This document shows, one piece after another, positions 24,100 to 35,890 of a stretch of DNA of 64,000 bases. Position 1 is the stretch's first letter. Every line of letters starts with the position of its first letter. The stretch comes from Enoplosus armatus (taxonomy: Eukaryota > Chordata > Actinopteri > Centrarchiformes > Enoplosidae). The stretch spans positions 17,069,001 through 17,133,000 of the forward strand of contig NC_092186.1 of NCBI RefSeq assembly GCF_043641665.1, written 5' to 3'. The notes under the pieces are model-generated. The model was given only the letters and a program-made list of their open reading frames with translations. It searched no databases and was not told the origin of the DNA. A program made the translations under genes and the position numbers.

Positions 24100-25198
24100 A
24101 AATGTATTTGTTAATGTAAGTGCACTTTAAGACCTACATCTAGAGATGAGTTCATTTCAAATGTGGCATGCCTGAAAACGCCTGAATCCCACAAAATCCA
24201 GGCAATAGGAAACAATCATATAATATCCTTCAAGATAAGAAAATAGTATATAGTTGGCTTATTATGTTATTTGCAAGTGGGTAAATATATTCTATAGAGT
24301 TTGGATACAAGATTCTTTGGGCTAGGCCCCTTCTGTTTTTTGAGTGTGCCAAATGATTTGTTCACTCTGTGTGTAACTACACGAATGTTTATTGCTTTGA
24401 TTTCTAAAACTGGTCTTTAGTTTATTATTTCATAATTGTAGAGTTTCGGTCTATGTAATATGAATCAATAACAATTACATTCTCAAAATTAAAATAACAT
24501 TCCATGATTACAAGAGGTAAAGGCATTAGCTACATGTCTCCAGAACAAACATCATTAAACATGTAGATATTTTTCAGATGTTTGGTTAATAGGCGTCTCG
24601 ATCAAGTCATTATCTTTTGGTATTTGTTATGCTTATTTCTGCAACCTTTTCTTTAGAGTTTTGTTAAAAGTATGATCATATTCTATAGAGATCAAATGAT
24701 ATCTGCAATTTATCTTACATGATTTATTTCATCGTTATATTTTGTTTTGGGGGAGCCATTGACAGCAGATAACTACACTTTTTAATGATGTTGGCTGTTG
24801 ACTGTTTATGGATTAAAAACGGACACTTAAATGAATTAAAAAAAAAAAACAATTGGAACATGATTATTATGTTTGAAATGAATGTCAATCGAAAACTGAA
24901 TGAAATTTCTTCAAGTAATTTTATTTTGTGTACAATGGTTTCCTCCATTTTAAAATGGCACAATATCACACAAAAGGCTTAAAACTACATCTAGTTAATG
25001 TAGTAGAGCTAATTTAATGTCCAATAATGATAATATTACCATTGATATTATTAACAATAGTACAATAACTTTAGAGTATGTATAAATGTCTTGGCTCCAA
25101 AACACATCATCAAAAATGATCACGTATTGATCAAAATTCAACAAACATTTGAGGCACTGGCTAAATAAAAGGAGCCTCTTAGAACAGACAGCAGTTAT
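24100..25198. other. Intergenic region between genes C and D
   Basis: This is AT-rich sequence without recognisable genes or repeats, apart from short A-runs near 24838. The two overlapping frames of 65-81 codons at 24724-24982 are low-complexity and lie on opposite strands; they look like chance. The first exon of gene C, if not at 24051-24074, should lie in this stretch. Confidence 0.4.
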
Positions 25199-28100
25199 CT
25201 ACTGACTGTATGAGTTCACCCAGATAATGATGATGGTAATGAAGCTGACTGATATGAAGAGGACGTAGAGGCCGAACAGCAGGCGGTCTATGATGAAACC
25301 CACCTGGATCCATTCCTCCGATTTCTGGCTTCCACCCAGCTGCTGCTCCACCTGGAGGCGGATGGCCTGGAGGTCCCTACCCAGGCTCCTCAGCTCCTGC
25401 AGGGCCTTGCCCTCCACCGCTGGCCCACTCTCCTCTGGAGGCCCCTCATCAGCTGTTTGCTGTGCCACCACAGTTTTCATGTCTAGTTTTTAAGAAAAAA
25501 ACGTATTTTCTTTCATTACATTTACTCCTTCAATGTGGTGTATGTGTAAAAACAATCACGTTGAGCCGATCCACTCAGTATATTCAGTCATTTTCTGTAA
25601 TCTTACATTTCTAAATTTCATACATATAATTAACCACTGTAAAACTACCTATAAACTGTATACCTGAATCCTTTGGCTCTTTAGTCTTCTGAGGCAGGAA
25701 AACAAGACGGCCCAGAATTTGCAGAACAAACACTTGGATCCAGCGAGGGACGGGAGAGAAGTCAGCGGAGCCACACAGCAGATTGGTGATGAGGATAGTC
25801 TCCAGTAGACTGGCCACCATCAGAGCCAAGCAGATAGAGAAGAAGACATCTGGCAGAGAGAGACAGGGGACAGATGTACTGAGTCAAAAGATGTATGATG
25901 CTTCTTAGCAACAACTAGAGCAAGCTACAGATGTAACAGGTTTCAGTAGATACAGAGAACCTTTGCTGAGTCTGAATAACGCTGACTTATGAGAGGTATG
26001 GTGTTTCCAGTGATAGGCAGCAGGTCGTTCATGATGAGCAGGAAGACTGTGTAGCCCAGGATGAGGGTCATCTTGAAGGAGGACCGGTCCACACTCTGGG
26101 GAGGCAGCAGGAAGCTGAAAAGGTCCACTGTGATGAGGAAGCAGCTGGGGATCAGGAGGTTCACCACGTACAGGGTGGCTCTGCGCCTCACTCTGATCTG
26201 CAGAGGGAAGGAAAAAAAGGTACCCTTTCTGTGCACATTTGAAAACTGTCTTCTTTTAAATTAAGCTTTTTTTGCTTGTTCTTCTGAGAGAATGCCACAC
26301 AGTGTTCAAGCTAGCTATTAGATTATTCAACATGACATGAAATTATTGATTGGTATGCAGAAACTCTCCATTAGTAAAATAACTTATAACAAATAACGTA
26401 TAACAAAGTATACGCTCCTTAAAGCTTAATGATGATAAAAAAACATCCAATGTTAGAAACATCTTCAGTCATAGTTGGTAGATATCTAGTGTGGCCCTTA
26501 TTGTTCTCAAGTAAAGTTGAGCAGAGCAAAATGAGCTGGGTGTGAATGCGAAGTCTATTAACACATTTCAGAGCTTTTTAAAATGTAAGTAAAGAAATTG
26601 CACAATATCAGTTTGCTTACTTTCCTACCAAATATGCACTACTTTAATCTGAGCCTGAAATGCAATTGACTGTCCTTTTACTCCAATTTAAGGACATTAC
26701 AATCAACCTACATGAAATGCAAGATCATCAATGTAATGACCATCATCAAGTCCGTTGCTGTGCTTGTAGGAGGAGATATCCAGCAGCTCCCATTCCCCCA
26801 TGGTGGTCATTACTTCCTTGGAGTGCTCTGTGATGTGCTCTACAGACTTCCCCAGGAAAATCTTTATGTCCAGCGCTGGGGAGAGAATAATGATGAAATA
26901 TGCAATTCCGTAAAGTCAAGGCCACACATATCCACATTACAGAGATCTAGGAATTCATAGTTTCATGAAATCCGTATAGATTATATACTATATATATTAT
27001 ATCTATTTCATTCATGTTCATCAATCATTCCAACATCTCATCATCCCGACAGAAAAGGAAACATGGTAGAGACAGCAGAACACTATTTCAAACTCTCTGA
27101 TATGCATAGATTACAGGTAAATACATTTTCAGTAACTGAAATTGGCTCATAATGTATCAACAATAAAACATTGCCCAAAAACACAGTGAGTCTAAGATAT
27201 CACACACCACACAATATTCTTGTTACAGTTTAACTTTGGGTTACTTCCCAACAAACAAACAAAATACATGATTATTTAAACTGTAATGTAAAAATAGAAA
27301 TTGACACCAGGACAGTTCATTGTGAAGTGGAGTGCCTTACCCCAGTGGATGTAGGAGTTGAAAGTCAAAGAGCAGTTTTGTATGTCGAAGGGGAAGGTGT
27401 AGATATCGAGGTTACAGGAGCTGACAACTTTAACTGGATGAGAGTCATGTATCCTACCATCGCTGTACAGGTACACATACGGGACAGAGGGAGCTGTGTT
27501 TTCATCCATACTGCAGGACAGAAGCAAGCAGAGGAGTTATGAGAGAATTGTCTGCAAAATGAGAGCATTGCACCTTTTAATTTATCCACTGCTACAAACA
27601 GGAAATAGATTTAGCCCTATTTCTAAATTGCAGCATGAAAGCAGAGGAAACAAATTGCACATTTTTCTTTCTTCCAGTCAAAGTGCCATTTTTACAGACT
27701 GTTCAAAAAATGTCATATTATATATATGATATGCAGCTGCGCTAACTTGTCAGTAAGTGGCACAAAGCTCATTTATGTTAACCAACTCGGCTGCTATGTG
27801 ATGCTTCACACTGAAGATGCCACAGAGACAAAAGAGGCATAACGTTGAAGAGACATGCAGTTTGCATTTCAGGATTTAAATGTGTCACCTCTTGTTCCTC
27901 TTAATTATTGTCAACAAATCCCATAAAAAAGCATTGCCTGTTTAGCCAGAATCTGATATGTTTTTTTTCCTCTGTGCTACAGGGCTTCACTGTTGGATGA
28001 CATGTTCCTTCATTACATCTAACATGGGCACTATAGTTTATTTTGAGTCAGTCTGACATAAACCATCCTGCTGCCTGAAATACTCACTACAGAACCAAAT

Positions 28101-29508
28101 GTATATTAATCTGCGGCTGAGATTAAGAAAAATATAGCATAATACCAGCCTTATCCCTTAATTAAGATGTATTGTAAGATAAGAGTGTGCTAGGATGACT
28201 CTATTGTATATACAGATCATACAGTGCATGGTTTTATATATTTATACAATGCAACTCACAATTCATTGATTACAATATCTGGCACCCAAAATTTGTTTCG
28301 GGGAAGAGAAATCTTGTCGGTGCCGCACTGGATTGGGTCCCAGCGGACAAACTCGTTCATCCACCACTAAAACAACAAAGCACAGAGCAGGTATGCCATA
28401 AGTAATAATCACATCATTCACAAAAGATAATCCCACAATTATCCTTACATCACTGACTGCAAAATTACAATGGATGATTGCAGTACTTACATAATGTAGC
28501 CAAATGTAAGTCATCAAGAGTTGAGTCTTTTCATCCTGGAAGACAAGAAGAGCTATGATGACAGTGTTACCTGATGTGCTTTTTGGGGACAGCATGAATC
28601 CTTAAGGTGGAGCACAACGACATAAAGACGTTTTTTAATTCAGGTTACATTTGGTTGAAGACAGCAGCAGAGTGATAAAATGTGTCGCTCTTCTGTTGAC
28701 TATTATTAAATTATCCATGTATAAAAGCCCCTCCTGGTATAAAAATGACTTCTGAAGAGTTTCATTCAGTGGTACAATGCATATACACACTCAGTGTACT
28801 GTAGAATGCTACTTATCCTTATCTACTGAGTGCTGAACATACCACTCCTAGTATCCCATACATGGTGAAGAATGTGCTGATATTGGTGCGGGTTGTCATA
28901 TCCATGACGGGTCGTATGGCGCTCAGGTTAAAGACTGGATTCAGAGCCTCCAGCAGGGCGGGTTGGTTTGGTTGAGAGCAGTTCACCTCAATGGCACTGC
29001 ACAGAGCTGATGAGAAGATAAAAAAAAAGCGCAGTCTTAAACATGCTTTTGATTTTCAACAAAACAGCAGACCTGCAACTATCAAAATGTATTAAAAAAT
29101 ATGGAGATTGTCTCAGCGTTAGTTCCCTGTAAGCATTGGGATTTCGATTAACTAACTTAAAAGTATTTGGCTATTCAATATTGCACATACATAATACATT
29201 GTATAATTGTACATGACATCATGCCTAACGCTCAGTGTTGTGCTTACTAAGAAGCTTACCTGGCATAAGAATGAGAAACATGACCAGAGTGGGCCAGACT
29301 GATGGAGGGAGACACTAGAATAAAACAACAATTACAACAAAACAATTAAAATGTTTAAAAGAATTGAGGTTGAGGGATTCATTATTTAAGAAACATCATT
29401 GGTTATAGAGATGATTTATTATAACTAGTACTGCATTAAGTCTCAGAAATAACATAGAGAATATGCATCAGGAGAAGATACCTTCAGTGCAGTATCCTTG
29501 GATGTCAT
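25199..29508 (-). CDS. 5-HT3-type Cys-loop receptor gene D, intact
   Basis: Ten exons (29482-29508, 29260-29314, 28843-29006, 28491-28535, 28260-28366, 27341-27510, 26712-26875, 25987-26197, 25664-25849, 25199-25482) give 470 codons plus stop, all with GT-AG sites. The first exon encodes only MTSKDTALK; an intron then splits the signal peptide, unlike genes A and B, where it is one exon. The product has the full family layout: Cys-loop (FPFDIQN between the Cys), GEWEL, four membrane segments, TM2 [14 protein letters not shown] and a C-terminal TM4. Exon 8 is 186 bp instead of 210, shortening the start of the cytoplasmic loop by eight residues. Loop B reads TFNSYIHWG, with Tyr for the serotonin-contacting Trp. 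It is the most upstream member of the array. Confidence 0.9.
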
Positions 29509-30640
29509 GTTGTCAAGAGTTAAATCTTTATCTTTCTACAGTTGTCAGGTGAAAGCAGTTTCTTCTGTATCACTTGTCTGTAGAGCACACAGAATGATCA
29601 TCACACTAAATCTAATCTAAATAGACGGCTGGGCTGATCCATAAATAACCATTGCCAGACAGAAAAGGCATACCCCACCACTTACCTGCCAAACTAACTC
29701 TTGCAAGACTAAATTCAGCCTTAGTGGCCAAGATATACATAGTGCCCCTGTAAACCACGCGTGATGTGGACAAACCCCCTGGCAAATGATGTGGGAAATG
29801 GAAAACTCTGCAAGGCAGCTGCTTTCCCTGCAAGTGGTTTCATACAAAACACAGATAAACCACAGTTAATGTGTTGTACCGCAGTGTGTGACTTGCAGGA
29901 GGTGAAGACTGACCACGGTGGCTTCAGTGTCACACCTGCTGGTCGTACGCAAATAAACAGTGGTTGGCCTGTGAGAAACGTGTCCTCTGGTGTCATCTCA
30001 AGCATCCTGTCGGGCCACCTTTTTTAGTTTTAAAAAAAATTAAACAGGTTGCACAACTCTGCTCCTCCTGCAAACCAAACCTTTCTTCGTGTTATATAAT
30101 TGCTGTTCAACAAGTTGTCACAATGTTGTTCTCTAAAGAACTTAGTGTTGACTACAAATGGACAGAAATAGTCAATTCAAGCCTCCCACATTGAAAGAAG
30201 TAACTATTAGGAAGGACATTGACTTTGTTGAAACTTTGAGGCTGTCAAGCCTTCATTGCAGCGGTGTTCCTGACAGTCACAGAGAGAAACTACGACAGTC
30301 GTGGCCTTTTCTTTGAATCCCCTGTTAGTGAAGTGTGAGACAGTGTAGGTGGCACTCTTTCCTTTGTCTGTTCCACCTTCCTGACATTGCTGCGAGTGCT
30401 GACTGTGCAGTTCTTATATTTATTTCAAAGAAACTGCTTATAATTGCTGCTGTCATAAATGTAGTTTATCACTTTCTGTGTGCCATAGACTCTTGAGCTG
30501 ACACCATGCATAATAGAAGGAACCTACTTTGTGTACAATATCCCGTTTTCTAAAATTGTCACCTGCACATGTCCAAATATTATATTTAATATTTCATTAT
30601 TCTACTGTTTACCTTAATTACTTTTTATAAGTCTCATAAT
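29509..30640. other. Intergenic region between receptor gene D and the RTP array
   Basis: This must include the promoter of gene D, but I see no TATA or CCAAT box that I would assign with confidence. Several overlapping frames of 70-95 codons at 29612-30027 lie on both strands and share no family features, so I treat them as shadows. Homology to the RTP repeat units begins near 30640. Confidence 0.4.
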
Positions 30641-31018
30641 TCATTGACAGGGCTTCATTCTCTCATTTAGTGCCATATTCACTTGTATAAGCTTTATTTA
30701 TGTATTACATTTATGTTTATAAATAGGCTTGTTTAATACTTTTGAGCAAACAAACTAATATATTAAAGAAAAACTGACCACCAAGTACATGCACTTGATT
30801 ATTGTGTTGATTTGACAGAAGAAGAAATACAATGACAGTGACATGAGGGGAAGTCTAGTACAATTGATGCTTTGCTAATATGAGTTTAGGCATAAAACAT
30901 CATTAAAACTTTTGATGAAAGCAAATAAAAGAATAAATCAAGAATAAACACAAGACAGTCTGAGATAAATAAGACTTGTTTTTTTAGATTAATAGGCTGA
31001 GTTAAAAGTAACACGAGC

Positions 31019-31798
31019 TCAAGTCTTTGTACAGATGCCTAGCTTACAGGCCTCACAATGCTCAGGCTCATGGGGACTTTTGACATCCAGGCTTACAAAA
31101 GGCCTGTTCCCTGTGCCCAGGTTTTCATGGTAACATTTTATTCTTATCTTCTCCACCAGATTCTCCAGGAGGATGCCGATGTTCTCGGGGGAGATGCTGG
31201 CCATCTCCATTGGAGCTTCGTCACACATCTTGCAGCTCTGGCGGAGGCGCCTCACCTTGACAACGCCCTGCCTGTCTATCAGGCGCATGTGGAAGACCAC
31301 CATCACCCGGTTGGAAGGCCAGCCTCTTCCACACTCCCTGCAGTCAAACCTTGATAATGACAGAAGGCATAGTTATAGAAAATATGAACTGGCCCTTTAA
31401 TCGTGATCATAGAAAGTAAAACTGTTGAAGACTTGTTTCCTTAAGTTTCGTACGGAACGCAGAACAAGTTTGTTTTGCTAGGGCAGATGTTAAGCATATA
31501 AAAGGCATTAGTCACCAGACAGTCTAATTGCCTAATAGCCTATTTATACACAGAAATTAAGAGAAAGTAAAGCCCATGTAATAAAAATGTAACAGCTTTG
31601 TTTGTATTTGGGTAGTTATGGTGCCTTATGATTATCATTGTCTGGTATTACTTCTCTCAATATAACTCTAACTCTAAACTAACCCAGCTTTGGGCGGTCA
31701 GGCACAAGACTTTCATCAAACTCCAGACGCCAGGAGTCTTCTTGTTTAAGATTATTTGCTTTAATCTCAAAGATACGTGTCCACTCCGATTGTGCCAT
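31019..31798 (-). pseudogene. Receptor-transporting-protein unit 1, truncated first exon
   Basis: Exon 2 (31019-31349) is open and encodes most of a zf-3CxxC domain (CRECGRGW, CKMC, CEAC) ending in KLGICTKT. Proteins of this family help chaperone receptors to the membrane, and in fish some are interferon-induced. The first exon (ATG at 31796-31798) encodes MAQSEWTRIFEIKANNLK and the next residues up to PKLG, then meets TAG where the complete unit has Trp. The downstream WKQYIRNTCAR part is gone. The only donor there (GG|GTTAGT, 31683) is in phase 1, while exon 2 needs phase 2; splicing would give a stop after about 15 codons. So as a stand-alone gene it looks broken, though exon 2 may still be used from another first exon or start. 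Confidence 0.7.
31411..31650 (-). promoter_or_regulatory. Promoter-like copy between the two exons of RTP unit 1
   Basis: The stretch between the truncated exon 1 and exon 2 is homologous to the region upstream of exon 1 in the complete unit (about 35900-36130) and to the unit's own upstream region (about 31960-32160). It contains GAAAGTAAAACT at 31412-31423, one base off the ISRE core GAAANNGAAACT, about 60 bp upstream of exon 2. The same arrangement recurs in unit 2 at an offset of 1,668 bp. It suggests a duplication that placed a promoter inside the gene. Confidence 0.5.
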
Positions 31799-31943
31799 CC
31801 TGTCAGTGTCAGTGGTGCCGCTGGTTGAAGAAGAAAAACAACCCTGACAGCTGATCTGTACAGTGTACAAACAACCTGTGAGAATCACTCATCATCTCTT
31901 GGTTGAGGGACTTTAACTGTGAGCCTACCAATAGAGAGTCTGA

Positions 31944-31956
31944 GGAAAATGAAACT
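31944..31956 (+). promoter_or_regulatory. Interferon-stimulated response element, RTP unit 1
   Basis: GGAAAATGAAACT matches the ISRE consensus (GAAANNGAAACT) exactly, about 146 bp upstream of the unit 1 ATG. The same 13 bases recur at the same place in units 2 and 3. Interferon induction of fish RTP genes is established knowledge; that this site does it here is inference. Confidence 0.7.
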
Positions 31957-32686
31957 AAAAGTTGAAAACTGGTTTCCTTAAGTTTCAGGTCTAGTTTTGT
32001 GCAATGAATAGAATGGGGTACAACAGGTTTGCTTCACTAATTGCCTAATAGCCTATTTATACACAGAAATTAAATTAAGTAAAGCCCATGTAATGAAAAT
32101 GCAACTGCTTTGTGTGTGTTTGGGTAGTTTGGGTGCCTTATGATTACCATTCACTAATATATCACACATGAGAAATGTGATTAGTGTGGGTTAACTGAAA
32201 TAAAATCAGATTTATCAGATTAATGTTGGGCCTTTATTCTCTCATTTAGTGCCATATTTACACATTAAATAATTAATAAATGAAACCAATTTATTTGAAA
32301 ATGGAAAATAACCATACTACAAATCAAAAATACATTTAGTTTATTGCTTGTATAAGCTTTATTTATCTATTACACTTCTGTTTATAAGAAGGTTTGTTTG
32401 TTCTGAACAAACAAGCTTTTGAGAAAACTGACCTCCAACAAGAATAAATGTGAAAGCTTACATGCACTTGATTATTGTATTGATTTGATAGAGGAAGCAA
32501 TACAATGACAGAGAATGACATGAGGTAAAGTCTTACACAATTGATGCTTTGCTAATATGAGTTTAGGCATAAAAAAGCATTAAAACTAATGAAATGACAA
32601 AGCTTCAAGAATAAATACAGACAGTCTGAGATAAATATGACACATTTTTTTAATTAATGAAAGGCTGAGTGAAAAGTGACACAAGC

Positions 32687-33466
32687 TCAACTCCTTGCAC
32701 AGATGCCTAGCTTACAGGCCTCACAATGCTCAGGCTCATGGGGACTTTTGACATCCAGGCTTACAAAAGGCCTGTTCCCTGTGCCCAGGTTTTCATGGTA
32801 GCATTTTATTCTTATCTTCTCCACCAGATTCTCCAGGAGGATGCCGATGTTCTCGGAGGAGATGCTGGCCGTCTCCATTGGAGCTTCGTCACACATCTTG
32901 CAGTTCTGACGGAAGCGCCTCACCTTGACAACGCCCTGCCTGTCTATCAGGCGCATGTGGAAGACCACCATCACCCGGTTCGAAGGCCAGCCTCTTCCAC
33001 ACTCCCTGCAGTCAAACCTTGATAATGACAGAAGGCATAGTTATAGAAAATATGAACTGGCCCTTTAATCGTGATCATAGAAAGTAAAACTGTTGAAGAC
33101 TTGTTTCCTTAAGTTTCGTACGGAACGCAGAACAAGTTTGTTTTGCTAGGGCAGATGTTAAGCATATAAAAGGCATTAGTCACCAGACAGTCTAATTGCC
33201 TAATAGCCTATTTATACACAGAAATTAAGAGACAGTAAAGCCCATGTAATAAAAATGTAACAGCTTTGTTTGTATTTGGGTAGTTATGGTGCCTTATGAT
33301 TATCATTGTCTGGTATTACTTCTCTCAATATAACTCTAACTCTAAACTAACCCAGCTTTGGGCGGTCAGGCACAAGACTTTCATCAAACTCCAGACGCCA
33401 GGAGTCTTCTTGTTTAAGATTATTTGCTTTAATCTCAAAGATACGTGTCCACTCCGATTGTGCCAT
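32687..33466 (-). pseudogene. Receptor-transporting-protein unit 2, truncated first exon
   Basis: This has the same structure as unit 1. Exon 2 (32687-33017) is open, with CRECGRGW, CKMC and CEAC, and ends in KLGICARS. The first exon (ATG at 33464-33466) carries the same sequence as unit 1 and the same loss after PKLG. Exon 2 differs from unit 1 by a few residues only (for example RFRQNCK for RLRQSCK and SSENIG for SPENIG) and is closer to unit 3 at these places. The stand-alone first-to-second-exon splice is out of phase. A promoter-like stretch lies between the exons, as in unit 1. Confidence 0.7.
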
Positions 33467-33611
33467 CCTGTCAGTGTCAGTGGTGCCGCTGGTTGAAGAA
33501 GAAAAACAACCCTGACAGCTGATCTGTACAGTGTACAAACAACCTGTGAGAATCACTCATCATCTCTTGGTTGAGGGACTTTAACTGTGAGCCTACCAAT
33601 AGAGAGTCTGA

Positions 33612-33624
33612 GGAAAATGAAACT
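33612..33624 (+). promoter_or_regulatory. Interferon-stimulated response element, RTP unit 2
   Basis: GGAAAATGAAACT, identical to the unit 1 site and at the same spacing from the ATG of the unit 2 first exon. Confidence 0.7.
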
Positions 33625-34346
33625 TAAAGTTGAAAACTGGTTTCCTTAAGTTTCAGGTCTAGTTTTGTGCAATGAATAGAATGGGGTACAACAGGTTTGC
33701 TTCACTAATTGCCTATTTATACACAGAAATTAAATTAAGTAAAGCCCATGTAATGAAAATGCAACTGCTTTGTGTGTGTTTGGGTAGTTTGGGTGCCTTA
33801 TGATTATCATTCACTAATATATCACACATGAGGAATGTGATTAGTGTGGGTTAACTGAAATAAAATCAGATTTATCAGATTAATGTTGGACCTTTATTCT
33901 CTCATTTAGTGCCATATTTACACATTAAATAATTAATAAATGAAACCAATTTATTTGAAAATGGAAAATAACCATACTACAAATCACAAATACATTTAGT
34001 TTATTGCTTGTATAAGCTTTATTTATCTATTACATTTCTGTTTATAAGAAGGTTTGTTTGTTTTGAACAAACAAGCTTTTGAGAAAACTGACCTCCAACA
34101 AGAATAAATGTGAAAGCTTACATGCACTTGATTATTGTATTGATTTGATAGAGGAAGCAATACAATGACAGAGAATGACATGAGGAAAAGTCTTACACAA
34201 TTGATGCTTTGCTAATATGAGTTTAGGCATAAAAAAGCATTAAAACTAATGAAATGACAAAGCTTCAAGAATAAATACAGACAGTCTGAGATAAATATGA
34301 CACATTTTTTTAATTAATGAAAGGCTGAGTAAAAAGTGACACAAGC

Positions 34347-35754
34347 TCAACTCCTTGCACAGATGCCTAGCTTACAGGCCTCACAATGCTCAGGCTCATG
34401 GGGACTTTTGACATCCAGGCTTACAAAATGCCTGTTCCCTGTGCCCAGGTTTTCATGGTAGCATTTTATTCTTATCTTCTCCACCAGATTCTCCAGGAGG
34501 ATGCCGATGTTCTCGGAGGAGATGCTGGCCGTCTCCATTGGAGCTTCGTCACACATCTTGCAGTTCTGACGGAAGCGCCTCACCTTGACAATTCCCACCC
34601 CGCGTGTCAGGCACATGTGGAAGACCACCATCACCCGGTTCGAAGGCCAGCCTCTTCCGCACTTGGTGCAATTGAACCTTGAAAATGACAGAGGATCCAA
34701 GTTACACTTGGAACTCAAATTTTAGCTATAGACACACTACTTGGAAGCATCGATGCTCTGGAAGAAGGATCAATATAACTGGGTTTAAAAGTCAAATTAT
34801 TGACTATCTGGCTAAATAATGTTGTTTGACTGAAGCCAGTGCAAAAGGTAAATGGGAGGAGAAAGAGCAATTTGACGTCACCTCCTTCCAGCTTACTAGT
34901 GATGGGCAGATGAAGCCTTAGGAAGCTTTGGGGCTTTCTTTCTATTTGTGGCGAAAAAAAGATTCAAAGCTTTGGATCTTCAAATACAGCACAGTGACAT
35001 CTGGTGGTTTGGAAAACTTATAGCAGCCTTTCGAGACTAGGGCTGAGGCACCACAACACATTTTAGCCTCATAGGTGTGCAATAAAAGTCCAAGAAGCCT
35101 GCTTTTTATCATCTATCATCTTTTTATAAATCTGTAATGCTTTTCTTCTCTAGTGCTGCATTAAATGCTGATGTTATTGTGCAATATGTTACAGTAAAAC
35201 AATAAATAACTGCATTATCCACAAAGCCTAGATATAAAACATTTTTGCTGACAGGAAATATTGGTGTAGTTTAGGCCCAGTGTCCACTGTGAGCTCATGT
35301 GTTTTAACTTCATGCATGTCACATGTCATATGAATCGTAATGTGATGTGACTGGAGAAAGATATTTATTTAATTAGCCCATTACTTTTATTGCATTATTA
35401 CTTCAGGTGGAAATGTTCTCATATTTATTACGTTTTTCTCGTGCACATCGCCATAGCCTGTTTCTCAATTGTGCACCTCTCTTCTTATCCCAGTAATGTG
35501 CCTATCACATTAGGTTAGCTGCAAAACTTTCAGAACTGGTCATTTAAATTAACCTAACACATAGACTAGTGTATGTTACTAACAGTAGTCTACCAGCACA
35601 CTGACCTTGCACATGTGTTCCTGATGTACTGCTTCCAACCCAGGTCTGGACTGTCAGGCACAAGATTTTCATCAAACATCAGAAGCCAGTAGTCTCCTTG
35701 TTTAAGTTTCTTCCCTTTGATGCTGAAGATACTTCTCCACTCCGATAGTGCCAT
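34347..35754 (-). CDS. Receptor-transporting protein (rtp3-like), complete two-exon gene
   Basis: Exon 1 (35606-35754) ends AG|GTCAGT in phase 2 and exon 2 (34347-34677) begins after TCAAG in matching phase, giving 159 residues. The N-terminus is MALSEWRSIFSIKGKKLKQG; WKQYIRNTCARF leads into the zf-3CxxC zinc-binding domain with C53-C56 (CTKC), C89-C92 (CKMC), C122, C148-C151 (CEAC) and C156. The product ends KLGICARS and has no C-terminal membrane segment, unlike mammalian RTP proteins. Family members assist folding and surface delivery of membrane receptors, and some are antiviral interferon-stimulated genes. The ISRE at 35891-35903 supports interferon control. Its exon 1 could also splice in phase to the second exons of units 2 and 1 downstream. 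Confidence 0.87.
34895..35110. mobile_element. hAT-like repeat fragment in the rtp intron
   Basis: Within the intron of the complete RTP gene, the stretch starting tagtgatgggcagatgaagc resembles the end and subterminal region of a fish hAT-type element, including repeated agctttgg / aagctttggatc motifs and the phrase agtgacatctggtgg. I see no matching second end, so it is probably a fragment. It explains why this intron is longer than in units 1 and 2. Confidence 0.4.
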
Positions 35755-35890
35755 TCTGCCAGTGTCAGTGGTGCTAATGGCTGAGGAGGAAGGAAAAACT
35801 CTGACAGCTGATCCATACAGTACACAAACAACTTGCGAGAATGACTCATCACTTTGATCATGACTCTTCCAATAGAGAGAGAATAGAGAG

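Noticed and set aside
18660..29508. Identity as ZACN (zinc-activated channel)
   Set aside because: GEWEL, the TM2 sequence and the exon sizes fit the 5-HT3 family better than what I recall of ZACN.
31058..34682. 98-codon plus-strand frames repeated in all three RTP units
   Set aside because: They run antisense to RTP exon 2 and are conserved only because that exon is.
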